From Bacteroidales bacterium (lineage in GTDB: Bacteria > Bacteroidota > Bacteroidia > Bacteroidales > UBA932): 7,553 bases of DNA. Position 1 is the first letter of the stretch. Each line of letters starts with the position of its first letter. A model generated the notes under the pieces. The model made no database searches, had not been told where the DNA came from, and saw nothing but the letters and a program-made list of their open reading frames with translations. Shown in pieces: positions 1 to 7,282 of the stretch. The translations under genes and the position numbers were made by a program. Where the stretch lies: positions 1 to 7,553 of the forward strand of contig JAAZCF010000270.1 of assembly GCA_012513425.1 (NCBI GenBank), in the 5' to 3' direction.

Positions 1-2348
1 TCATTATTCCTTACCTTCCAAAGATTTTGGCAGTTGCCGATCGTATTTTCGTCAATGGTTTTGGAACAAGCTTCAATGTAGGTGCAACCGTTTGTATGAT
101 ACTCATATTTGCTTTGTGTTTCTTCTTATTGAAGCGATTCAGAGCGAAAGGAAAGGTTATGGCTCACACTGCCACTTTGGGATTGACAACCATGCTTATT
201 GGCTATTCTGTGTTTGCAATTGTGCTTATCAGATCTGCTGTGGGCACTCCAACCAATGAAAACCAACCCGATAATCCTTATTCCCTTATCAGATATTTGA
301 GCCGTGAGCAATTTGGCTCAAACCCTATAATCTTTGGTCAGCAATATACTTCAGTTGTGGAAGGTCAGACAAAGGATTATTATACTCCTCTAGATGATAA
401 ATATGTAAAGGTAGCGGCTCCTTTGCGTGCCAAATATCCGAAAGGCGCTACAACTTTATTCCCTCGTATGTGGAGCACTCAGAGTCCAAGTCACGAGGCT
501 TTCTACAACAACTATACTCAAGGTAATTTCAAGGTAGACAAAGTTCAAATGTCCAATGGAGAGTGGCGTAGCAATCAGATGCCATATTTCAAAGATAACA
601 TGCGTTTCTTCTTTGACTATCAATTGAACTATATGTATTTCCGCTATTTCTTCTGGAACTTCGTAGGCCGTCAGAATGATTTTCAAGGTCAGAATCCGAG
701 TGAATTGATGTTAGGTAATTGGGAGAGTGGTATCCGCGCTATTGATGAGGCCCGACTTGGCGACCAATCTATGGCTCCGGATTATTTTGCCAATAATGAT
801 GCAAAGAATCATTATTATTTCTTACCATTGATTCTGGGCTTGATAGGTCTTTTCTTCCAAATCAATAAAGATGGCAAAGGTAGTTGGGTAAACTTCCTGC
901 TCTTTTTTCTTACAGGTATAGCAATTATTATTTATTTAAATCAACCACCGATGCAGGTGCGAGAGAGGGACTATGCGTATGCCGGTTCTTTCTATATGTT
1001 CTCGATATGGATTGGACTTGCAGTGCTTTGGATCAAAGAGCTATTGGATAAGGTATGCAAATCATCAGTAGCTAATGCCTCAATTGCCACTGTTTTATGT
1101 TTGGTAGTTCCAATTATCATGGGCTGCGAAAACTGGGATGATCATGATCGCAGCAATCGTTACACTGCATTATCTTTAGCTAAAAACTATCTCAACAGTT
1201 GCGACGAGCAGGCCATTTTGATTACTCATGGTGACAATGATACTTTTCCGCTGTGGTATGCCCAAGAGGTGGAGAATATCCGTACAGACATCAGAATCAT
1301 GAATACATCTTTGCTGGGAATGGATTGGTATATTGATCAGATGAAATGCAAAATGTATGAATCTGAACCTCTGCTTATCTCTTTACCAAGAATTGATTAT
1401 CTCTACGGAACTAATGATTATGTGCCCGTAATTGATGCTTTGGGTGGCGCTGCTACGGCTGAGCAAGTTATGAATATATTCATCAATCCAAAATATCGTC
1501 AGGAAGGCAATAATGGTATTATTACATCAAAGACTATCAGAATTCCTGTTAATAAAGAGAATGTCAAGAAATATAAAATTGTACCCGAGAATCAATATGA
1601 TAACATCCTTGACTATATAGAGTTGACTATTAATGAGGACGCGATACAGAAGAGTGATTTGATTACCATCAACTTATTGAGTAATTATCAATGGGATAGG
1701 CCTATTTATTATGTAAGTAAGAATGGTGATGGGGATTATAACATCGGTAAATATCTTCGCGATGATGGCTTTGCATATAAACTTGTGCCACTTGATTGCA
1801 AAGAAATGGGCACAGCGAATACGATTGACACAGATATGCAATTTGATAAGTTTATGAATGTATTTGACTTTGAGCCTTTAACCAGAGATTTCCATGTAGA
1901 TTATCAAAATCTTTACACATTTACTGCTGTGTCTCCTTATAGAAGCCCATTCCTTAGTTTGGCAGAAGCTTTGATCAAAAAAGGCGAAATCGCCAAAGCA
2001 GTGCAGATTTTGGACAAATGTGTTGAATCAATGCCTTTCAAAAACTTCCCTACAAACATCTCTATGTTTCAAACCATTAATGAGTATGATATTTTGTCAT
2101 TGATTGAATATTATTTCATATGTGGAGAGACTCAAAAGTCTTTGGCTGTCTGCGATGTTTTTGTTGATGATACCGACAAACTTTTGATGTATTTCGGACA
2201 AGATGCTCCGGGTTATAGGGATGGTGTATTGAATGAACAATTTATAAAGAACAATCTACAATTTGTATTTTATCTCAATTCTTTGCTGAAAGCTTATAAT
2301 CAGACTGAATATGCAGACAATATGATGATAAAATTGAAATTAAAATAA
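1..2348 (+). CDS. DUF2723 / GT117-like multi-pass membrane protein, C-terminal part (5' truncated)
   Basis: The reading frame is open from position 3 to the TAA at 2346-2348 (781 residues) with no stop upstream, so the true start lies outside the window; the TTG at 27 is not a credible start. I see about six hydrophobic segments (roughly 78-131, 171-230, 816-860, 882-941, 981-1034, 1077-1124), then about 400 soluble residues. Family-typical motifs are QVRERDYAYAGSFY (954-995), NWESGIRAIDEARLG (719-763) and HGDNDTFPLWYAQE (1227-1268). Near the C-terminus two helical pairs look TPR-like (about 1953-2036 and 2085-2180). Known of the family: Bacteroidota DUF2723 proteins are usually about 1000-1150 residues, with a GT-C/protein O-mannosyltransferase-like N-terminal membrane domain that is mostly missing here. 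A role in periplasmic protein O-glycosylation is inference from the family. It lies 7 nt upstream of tyrS, probably in one operon. Family membership is confident; function is not. Confidence 0.88.
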   Translation, partial: IIPYLPKILAVADRIFVNGFGTSFNVGATVCMILIFALCFFLLKRFRAKGKVMAHTATLGLTTMLIGYSVFAIVLIRSAVGTPTNENQPDNPYSLIRYLSREQFGSNPIIFGQQYTSVVEGQTKDYYTPLDDKYVKVAAPLRAKYPKGATTLFPRMWSTQSPSHEAFYNNYTQGNFKVDKVQMSNGEWRSNQMPYFKDNMRFFFDYQLNYMYFRYFFWNFVGRQNDFQGQNPSELMLGNWESGIRAIDEARLGDQSMAPDYFANNDAKNHYYFLPLILGLIGLFFQINKDGKGSWVNFLLFFLTGIAIIIYLNQPPMQVRERDYAYAGSFYMFSIWIGLAVLWIKELLDKVCKSSVANASIATVLCLVVPIIMGCENWDDHDRSNRYTALSLAKNYLNSCDEQAILITHGDNDTFPLWYAQEVENIRTDIRIMNTSLLGMDWYIDQMKCKMYESEPLLISLPRIDYLYGTNDYVPVIDALGGAATAEQVMNIFINPKYRQEGNNGIITSKTIRIPVNKENVKKYKIVPENQYDNILDYIELTINEDAIQKSDLITINLLSNYQWDRPIYYVSKNGDGDYNIGKYLRDDGFAYKLVPLDCKEMGTANTIDTDMQFDKFMNVFDFEPLTRDFHVDYQNLYTFTAVSPYRSPFLSLAEALIKKGEIAKAVQILDKCVESMPFKNFPTNISMFQTINEYDILSLIEYYFICGETQKSLAVCDVFVDDTDKLLMYFGQDAPGYRDGVLNEQFIKNNLQFVFYLNSLLKAYNQTEYADNMMIKLKLK

Positions 2349-2355
2349 ATCGAGT

Positions 2356-3648
2356 ATGACAAAGAATTTTGTAAAGGAGCTTCAGTGGCGCGGGATGATT
2401 CATGATATGATGCCTGGTACAGAAGAATTATTGATGAAAGAGCCGGTGTCTGCCTATGTTGGAATAGACCCTACAGCAGACTCACTACATATCGGACACC
2501 TTGTTGGAGTTATGATGTTGAAACATCTTCAAAATTGCGGTCATAGACCAATTGCATTGGTCGGTGGAGCAACTGGCATGATAGGTGACCCATCTATGAA
2601 GTCTTCTGAGCGTAATTTGCTTGATGCTGAGACTCTTCAACACAATCAAGAGTGCATTAAAAACCAGCTCAGCCGCTTCTTGGACTTTGACAGCGGCGCT
2701 TTTAATGCAGCAAAGATGGTTAATAATTATGACTGGATGAAAAATTTCACTTTTTTGGATTTTATCCGCGATATTGGAAAACACATCACAGTTAATTATA
2801 TGATGAGCAAAGACTCAGTGAAAAAGAGATTAAGCGGCGAAGATCGTGAAGGTATGTCTTTCACAGAGTTTTCATATCAGCTGGTGCAAGGCTATGACTT
2901 TTTCTATCTCTATCAACATGAAGGTTGCCGTTTGCAGATGGGTGGCAGTGATCAGTGGGGTAATATTACCACAGGTACTGAGCTTATCCGCCGCAAACTT
3001 GGAGGTGATGCTTATGCGATGACTTGCCCTCTTATCACAAAAGCTGATGGTGGTAAATTCGGCAAAACAGAAAAAGGTAATGTATGGCTTGATGCTGCCC
3101 GCACTTCACCTTATACTTTCTATCAGTTCTGGATGAATGTAAGCGATGACGACGCCAAGAAATACATCAAAATATTTACTATGCTCGATCAAGAGCAGAT
3201 TGCAGCATTGGTTGCAGAGCAAGATCAGGCTCCTCATTTGCGTCCTCTTCAAAAAGCTCTGGCTCGTGAGATTACTGTCATGGTCCATGGCGAAGATGAG
3301 TATAATAATGCTGTTGAGGCCTCAGAAGTGCTTTTCGGCAATTCAACATCTGAGGTTCTGCATCATCTGGATGAGCAAACCTTCCTCAGCGTGTTTGATG
3401 GTGTGCCTCAGTTCAATCTAGACAAATCTCAGCTTGGTGGAAATGTGATTGATATGCTGGCCGTAGATGCTTCTGTGTTTCCTTCTAAAGGCGAATGCCG
3501 CAAGATGATACAAGGTGGCGGATTGGCACTGAATAAGGACAAAGTAACAGATGTGAATGCTGTTCTTTCAGAGGATTTGTTGCTTAATGGCAAATACATC
3601 CTTGTTCAGAAAGGGAAAAAGAACTATTACATATTAAAATTTGAATAA
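2356..3648 (+). CDS. tyrS: Tyrosyl-tRNA synthetase (TyrRS, class I)
   Basis: This cytoplasmic enzyme activates tyrosine with ATP and loads it onto tRNA-Tyr. The 430-residue length fits bacterial TyrRS (E. coli 424). The Rossmann catalytic domain carries the class I HIGH motif at residues 45-48, after a tyrosine-pocket stretch AYVGIDPTADSL (33-44). YQLVQGYDF (174-182) and GGSDQWGNI (196-204) supply the usual substrate-recognition residues. The KMSKS loop appears as KFGKT (234-238), the usual TyrRS variant. The C-terminal S4-like RNA-binding domain spans about 362-425 (PSKGECRKMIQGGGLALN at 376-393). The ATG at 2356 is chosen because the family-typical N-terminus (FVKELQWRGMIHDMMPGTEE) follows directly. 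The preceding gene ends 7 nt upstream and rbfA starts immediately after the stop, so it is likely co-transcribed and coupled. No Shine-Dalgarno sequence is visible, as is usual in Bacteroidota. All key motifs are intact. Confidence 0.97.
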   Translation: MTKNFVKELQWRGMIHDMMPGTEELLMKEPVSAYVGIDPTADSLHIGHLVGVMMLKHLQNCGHRPIALVGGATGMIGDPSMKSSERNLLDAETLQHNQECIKNQLSRFLDFDSGAFNAAKMVNNYDWMKNFTFLDFIRDIGKHITVNYMMSKDSVKKRLSGEDREGMSFTEFSYQLVQGYDFFYLYQHEGCRLQMGGSDQWGNITTGTELIRRKLGGDAYAMTCPLITKADGGKFGKTEKGNVWLDAARTSPYTFYQFWMNVSDDDAKKYIKIFTMLDQEQIAALVAEQDQAPHLRPLQKALAREITVMVHGEDEYNNAVEASEVLFGNSTSEVLHHLDEQTFLSVFDGVPQFNLDKSQLGGNVIDMLAVDASVFPSKGECRKMIQGGGLALNKDKVTDVNAVLSEDLLLNGKYILVQKGKKNYYILKFE

Positions 3649-3993
3649 ATGGAACAAGAAAGCACAAGGCAGCTGAAAGTTGCCGGTCAAATAAAGCGCG
3701 ATATGGCGGAAATAATCCGCAGTCGCGGCATGTCTGCTTTCAAAGGTGCATTGGTGACAGTCAGTGGAGTTAAAATTACTCCGGATTTGGCTGTGGCCAA
3801 GGTTTATCTCAGCATCTTTCCTTCTGATAAAACCGCAGAGGTGATGCAGATTATTGAGCAGATGTCCAGTTCACTTAGAGGCGAATTGGGTCGTCTTGTA
3901 TCAAAGCAGCTGCGTATAGTTCCTGAGTTGGATTTCCGTATTGACGACTCATTGGACTATGTTGAGCACATTGACGAGTTGCTCAAAAAATAA
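3649..3993 (+). CDS. rbfA: 30S ribosome-binding factor A (RbfA)
   Basis: RbfA is a small KH-like-fold protein that binds the immature 30S subunit and assists late 16S rRNA processing, notably at the 5' end/central pseudoknot; it is also linked to cold adaptation. The 114-residue length is normal. Visible family features are the N-terminal helix (about residues 8-27, VAGQIKRDMAEIIRSRG), the strand block VTVSGVKITPDLAVAKVYLS (36-55), and the highly characteristic C-terminal LRIVPELDFRIDDSLDYVEH (88-107) followed by IDELL. The start ATG abuts the tyrS TAA with no intervening base, and its own TAA abuts the permease ATG, which suggests translation by reinitiation or coupling. Placement next to tyrS groups two translation genes. 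There is no Shine-Dalgarno motif. Nothing appears missing or broken. Confidence 0.95.
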   Translation: MEQESTRQLKVAGQIKRDMAEIIRSRGMSAFKGALVTVSGVKITPDLAVAKVYLSIFPSDKTAEVMQIIEQMSSSLRGELGRLVSKQLRIVPELDFRIDDSLDYVEHIDELLKK

Positions 3994-5202
3994 ATGAGAG
4001 CGAATTTTTTCATAGCGAAGCGATATCTTTTCGCCAAAAAGTCGCATAATGTTATCAATTTGATTTCGATTATTTCGGCTGCAGGAATAGCGATAGGATG
4101 CGCTTCACTTGTGATAATCCTCTCTATCTACAACGGCTTTGACGATCTTGTCAAGCAACTGTATAACTCCACAACTGCAGATCTTCAGATCAGTTCTTCA
4201 AAAGGGAAGAGTTTTGATGCTGAAGTTCTTGCTCAGTTGCGTAGTAATGAGTCAATAGCCTCTTATAATGAAATTCTCGAGGAAAATATATTCCTCATTT
4301 ATGGTAATAAACATTCTGTTGTTACTGCCAGAGGAGTAGACAGCCTATATGAAAAGGCTGTCTCCCTGGATAATTATATAGTCGACGGGAAATTCGCCAT
4401 GTATGAGGGCAAATCGGCCAGAATGGTACTTGGATATGGAGTGGCAGGTATGCTGTCAGCCAACATCAAATTTTTGACTCCTCTGCAAGCTATGTATCCT
4501 GCAAATGCAGATACTGTGGACTTTTCCAACCCAATGGGCATGCTGAAATCTCGAATTCTTTTCCCTTCGGGAATTATTTCAATAGATGACAACTTTGACA
4601 GTCGCTATGTGTTTATGCCGTTGAATATTCTGCAAGATCTCACCGGTCGCAAGACTGTCAGTTCTGTGGAGTTGAGGTTGAAGCCTGAGTATATCAGCTC
4701 TGATGGAGCTGTTAAGTCGGCATATCAAAAGAACCTTTCCAAACAGCTTGGGGATGATTTTATTGTAAAGAACAGATATCAACAAAATGAATCACTTTAC
4801 AAGGTATTGACCTACGAGAAAATGGCGGTCTATGCCATATTGATCTTTGTGATGCTCATTATTTCTTGCAATGCTTTGGGTTCACTATCGATGTTGATTA
4901 TTGATAAATCAGACGATATTGAGATATTGCGCTCCATGGGGGCAACTGCATCAACTGTGAAGCGTATTTTCAGGCTTGAAGGTTGGATGATATCTATGTT
5001 CGGAACTATTATTGGTATTGTGATAGGTCTGGTAATATGCTATATACAAACAAAATATGGCATTGTAAAGCTGCCTGGAAATTTTGTAGTAGATGCTTAT
5101 CCTGTGAAAGTGTTGTGGACTGATATGGTTCTGATTTTTACGGCAGTAGCTGCAATAGGAGGTCTCATGGCATATTTGCCTACTAAGAATGGCATTAAAT
5201 AA
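3994..5202 (+). CDS. LolC/LolE-family (FtsX/MacB-like) ABC transporter permease, probable lipoprotein-releasing system
   Basis: This is a 402-residue inner-membrane permease with the four-helix FtsX/MacB layout: TM1 at about residues 21-45 (INLISIISAAGIAIGCASLV), a large periplasmic domain (about 48-272), and TM2 (276-301), TM3 (332-351) and TM4 (375-395). The cytoplasmic loop after TM2, DKSDDIEILRSMGATAS (304-320) followed by a conserved IFRLEGW, is the signature of LolC/LolE proteins, where it contacts the ATPase. Known family role: with the ATPase LolD, it extracts lipoproteins from the inner membrane and hands them to a periplasmic carrier. Which of LolC or LolE it matches cannot be said; many Bacteroidota have several such permeases and a MacB-like role is possible. 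No LolD ATPase gene is in the window. It starts directly on the rbfA stop (TAAATG) and ends with tandem stops TAA TGA (5200-5205). It is probably the last gene of the upstream operon. Confidence 0.88.
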   Translation: MRANFFIAKRYLFAKKSHNVINLISIISAAGIAIGCASLVIILSIYNGFDDLVKQLYNSTTADLQISSSKGKSFDAEVLAQLRSNESIASYNEILEENIFLIYGNKHSVVTARGVDSLYEKAVSLDNYIVDGKFAMYEGKSARMVLGYGVAGMLSANIKFLTPLQAMYPANADTVDFSNPMGMLKSRILFPSGIISIDDNFDSRYVFMPLNILQDLTGRKTVSSVELRLKPEYISSDGAVKSAYQKNLSKQLGDDFIVKNRYQQNESLYKVLTYEKMAVYAILIFVMLIISCNALGSLSMLIIDKSDDIEILRSMGATASTVKRIFRLEGWMISMFGTIIGIVIGLVICYIQTKYGIVKLPGNFVVDAYPVKVLWTDMVLIFTAVAAIGGLMAYLPTKNGIK

Positions 5203-5290
5203 TGACAATATGGCAGAGATATGGCCGATGGCACTTAATTTGCCATAAACACTGCAGATTTCAATAAAAAACTTATTAAAAAATAACATT
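5203..5290 (+). promoter_or_regulatory. groES upstream region with inverted repeat overlapping a candidate -7 element
   Basis: This 88-nt gap must hold the groESL control region. It contains a perfect 6-bp inverted repeat ATGGCA (5228-5233) and TGCCAT (5241-5246) with a 7-nt spacer. TTAATTTG at 5235-5242 matches the Bacteroidota -7 consensus TAnnTTTG at 7 of 8 positions (by the two-base fixed part, T for A at position 2) and lies inside the repeat. I see no good -33 TTTG at the expected 19-21 nt upstream. The site is not CIRCE (TTAGCACTC-N9-GAGTGCTAA). The leader from about 5268 to the start is A-rich (tcaataaaaaacttattaaa) with no Shine-Dalgarno motif. Operator, weak hairpin or chance are all possible. 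Confidence 0.4.
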
Positions 5291-5563
5291 ATGAACATTA
5301 AACCTTTAGCAGACAGAGTATTGGTTGAAGCAAAAGAGGCTATGACCAAAACAGCAAGCGGATTGTTTATTCCAGACACAGCAAAAGAAAAACCCCAAGA
5401 AGGTGTTGTTGTTGCTGTTGGTAATGGAACCAAAGATGAGCCAATGGAGCTTAAGATTGGCGACAAGGTACTTTATGGAAAATATGCAGGAACTGAAGTT
5501 TCAGTTGATGGCAAGAGCTACTTAATTATGCGTCAAAGCGATATAGTAGCTGTAGTTTGCTAA
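5291..5563 (+). CDS. groES: Co-chaperonin GroES (Hsp10)
   Basis: GroES forms the heptameric lid that caps GroEL and closes the folding chamber in an ATP-dependent cycle in the cytoplasm. The 90-residue length is slightly shorter than E. coli (97) and normal for Bacteroidota. The N-terminal strand MNIKPLADRVLVEAKE is typical. The mobile loop spans about residues 17-34, with the hydrophobic tripeptide LFI at 25-27 (in SGLFIPD) standing in for the IVL that docks on GroEL. GDKVLYGKYAGTEV (57-70) and SYLIMRQSDIVAV (76-88) complete the beta-barrel. The protein ends in a cysteine (VVC), a small oddity. It is followed after 29 nt by groEL, the standard operon order. The ATG is preceded by an A-rich leader without a Shine-Dalgarno sequence. 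Heat-shock control is expected from the family but not demonstrated by a recognised operator. Confidence 0.97.
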   Translation: MNIKPLADRVLVEAKEAMTKTASGLFIPDTAKEKPQEGVVVAVGNGTKDEPMELKIGDKVLYGKYAGTEVSVDGKSYLIMRQSDIVAVVC

Positions 5564-5592
5564 TTTGTTGAACAATAAAAAAGTAAAATATT

Positions 5593-7215
5593 ATGGCAAA
5601 AGAAATTAAATTCGACATTGATGCCCGCAACCTGATGAAAGAGGGTGCAGACGAGTTGTCCAATGCAGTGAAAGTGACTTTAGGTCCAAAAGGTCGCAAT
5701 GTGGTAATTGATAGAAAATTCGGTTCTCCACAAGTGACAAAAGATGGTGTTACAGTTGCTAAAGAAATCGAGCTTGAAGATCGTTTTCAAAATATGGGTG
5801 CTCAGATGGTTAAAGAAGTTGCTTCTAAGACCAATGATCAAGCCGGTGATGGTACAACCACAGCAACAGTGCTTGCACAAGCAATTATTGATGTAGGTTT
5901 GAAAAATGTTACTGCCGGTGCAAATCCTATGGATTTGAAGCGCGGTATTGACAAAGCCGTTGCTGCAGTCGTAGAAAATCTAAAAGCTCAGAGTCAGACA
6001 GTAGGAACTGACTATTCAAAAATTGAGCAAGTTGGTACTATTTCAGCTAATAATGATGGCTATATCGGCAAGTTGATTGCCGAAGCAATGGAGAAAGTTA
6101 AAAATGATGGTGTTATCACTGTAGAAGAGGCTAAAGGTACAGCTACAGAGGTGAAGGTTGTTGAAGGTATGCAGTTTGACAGAGGTTATGTTTCTGCATA
6201 TTTTATGACTAATCCTGATAAAATGGAGGCAGTTCTTGAAAATCCTTACATTCTTATTACAGACAAGAAAGTTTCTGCAATGAAAGATCTTATGCCAATT
6301 CTTGAGCCAATTGCTCGTGATGGTAAGTCTTTGTTTATAATTGCTGAGGATGTTGATGGCGAAGCCCTCACAACTCTTGTAGTAAATAAGATTCGTGGTA
6401 CTATCAAAGTTGCTGCTGTGAAAGCTCCTGGCTTTGGTGATCGTCGTAAGGCTATTATGGAAGATATTGCTATCCTTACAGGTGCTACAGTTATTACAGA
6501 AGAGCGTGGTTTCTCTCTTGAGGCAACTACTGTTGACATGCTTGGCCAGGCCGAGAAAGTTGTTATCACAAAAGACAATACTACTATCGTAAATGGTTGT
6601 GGTGATAAGGAAGATATTCACAACCGCGTGGCTCAAATCCGCAAACAAGTAGAGGCTACTACAAGCGATTATGAGCGTGAGAAACTCCAAGAGCGTCTTG
6701 GCAAACTTGCCGGCGGCGTTGCAGTTCTTTATGTTGGTGCAGCTAGCGAGATAGAAATGAAAGAGAAGAAAGACCGCGTGGAAGATGCTCTTAGTGCAAC
6801 CAGGGCTGCCGTTGAAGAAGGTATCGTAGCCGGTGGTGGTGTTGCTTACATTCGTGCTATCGAGTCTCTAAAGAACCTTAAAGTTGACAATGAGGATGAG
6901 CAGACAGGTATCAATATCATTTCACGCGCGATTGAAGAGCCTCTTCGCACTATCGTTGAAAACGCAGGCGTAGAGGGCAGTGTAGTAGTTCAGAAGATAA
7001 AAGAAGGTAAAGCCGACTTTGGTTTCAATGCTCGCACAGATACTTACGAAAATCTTCTTGAGGCCGGTGTTATTGACCCAACAAAGGTTGCTCGTGTAGC
7101 TCTTCAAAATGCAGCTTCTGTAGCTGGAATGTTCTTGACTACTGAGTGTGTCGTTGCAGACAAACCAGAGTCAGTTCCACCTACTCCACAAATGAATCCT
7201 AATATGATGATGTAA
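5593..7215 (+). CDS. groEL: Chaperonin GroEL (Hsp60)
   Basis: GroEL is the double-ring ATPase that encloses unfolded proteins, working with the GroES encoded just upstream. The protein has 540 residues, close to the usual 540-550. ATP-site motifs are intact: LGPKGRN (30-36), DGVTVAKEIEL (51-61), and AGDGTTTAT (84-92), whose Asp86 corresponds to E. coli Asp87. The catalytic Asp398 is present in RVEDAL (395-400), and the chaperonin signature AAVEEGIVAGGG is at 405-416. The apical domain (about 190-375) reads normally, including KAPGFGDRRKAIMEDIA. The odd part is the C-terminus: instead of repeated GGM, the tail reads PPTPQMNPNMMM, so it has methionines but no glycine repeats. The intergenic leader (5564-5592) is A-rich without a Shine-Dalgarno motif. 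A hairpin terminator follows 15 nt after the stop. Confidence 0.98.
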   Translation: MAKEIKFDIDARNLMKEGADELSNAVKVTLGPKGRNVVIDRKFGSPQVTKDGVTVAKEIELEDRFQNMGAQMVKEVASKTNDQAGDGTTTATVLAQAIIDVGLKNVTAGANPMDLKRGIDKAVAAVVENLKAQSQTVGTDYSKIEQVGTISANNDGYIGKLIAEAMEKVKNDGVITVEEAKGTATEVKVVEGMQFDRGYVSAYFMTNPDKMEAVLENPYILITDKKVSAMKDLMPILEPIARDGKSLFIIAEDVDGEALTTLVVNKIRGTIKVAAVKAPGFGDRRKAIMEDIAILTGATVITEERGFSLEATTVDMLGQAEKVVITKDNTTIVNGCGDKEDIHNRVAQIRKQVEATTSDYEREKLQERLGKLAGGVAVLYVGAASEIEMKEKKDRVEDALSATRAAVEEGIVAGGGVAYIRAIESLKNLKVDNEDEQTGINIISRAIEEPLRTIVENAGVEGSVVVQKIKEGKADFGFNARTDTYENLLEAGVIDPTKVARVALQNAASVAGMFLTTECVVADKPESVPPTPQMNPNMMM

Positions 7216-7230
7216 TTATCATTAATAACA

Positions 7231-7265
7231 AAAAAATAGCGACCATAATTTTGGCCGCTTTTTTT
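7231..7265 (+). terminator. Intrinsic terminator of groESL, potentially bidirectional
   Basis: The hairpin arms are AGCG-A-CCA (7238-7245) and TGG-C-CGCT (7252-7259), with one internal A/C mismatch and a 6-nt loop (7246-7251). A run of seven T (7259-7265) follows on the plus strand. A run of seven A (7230-7236) precedes the stem; it can pair with the T run, and it becomes a T run on the minus strand. The element therefore suits termination of groEL from the left and of a minus-strand transcript from the right. Confidence 0.85.
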
Positions 7266-7282
7266 ATGTTAAGATAGGTGAT

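Noticed and set aside
27..29. TTG as start codon of the first gene
   Set aside because: The same frame is open to the window edge and the family extends several hundred residues further N-terminally, so the gene is cut rather than starting here.
2485..2784. Minus-strand open frame (99 codons) inside tyrS
   Set aside because: It is a shadow of the tyrS catalytic domain with no start context or recognisable motif.
3146..3421. Plus-strand alternative frame (91 codons) inside tyrS
   Set aside because: It overlaps the conserved tyrS frame entirely; its Leu/Ser/Cys-rich translation is typical of a shifted frame.
4951..5466. Minus-strand open frame (171 codons) across the permease end, the intergenic gap and groES
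   Set aside because: It crosses two real plus-strand genes and their control region, and its translation resembles no family.
5561..5592. TAATTTG in the groES-groEL gap, considered as an internal promoter for groEL
   Set aside because: The spacing is one base short of TAnnTTTG, there is no -33 partner, and the two genes form a standard bicistronic unit.
6043..6690. Long minus-strand open frame (215 codons) opposite groEL
   Set aside because: It is antisense to a highly conserved gene, rich in Cys/Ile/Asn/Ser with no domain-like pattern, and arises from groEL codon bias.
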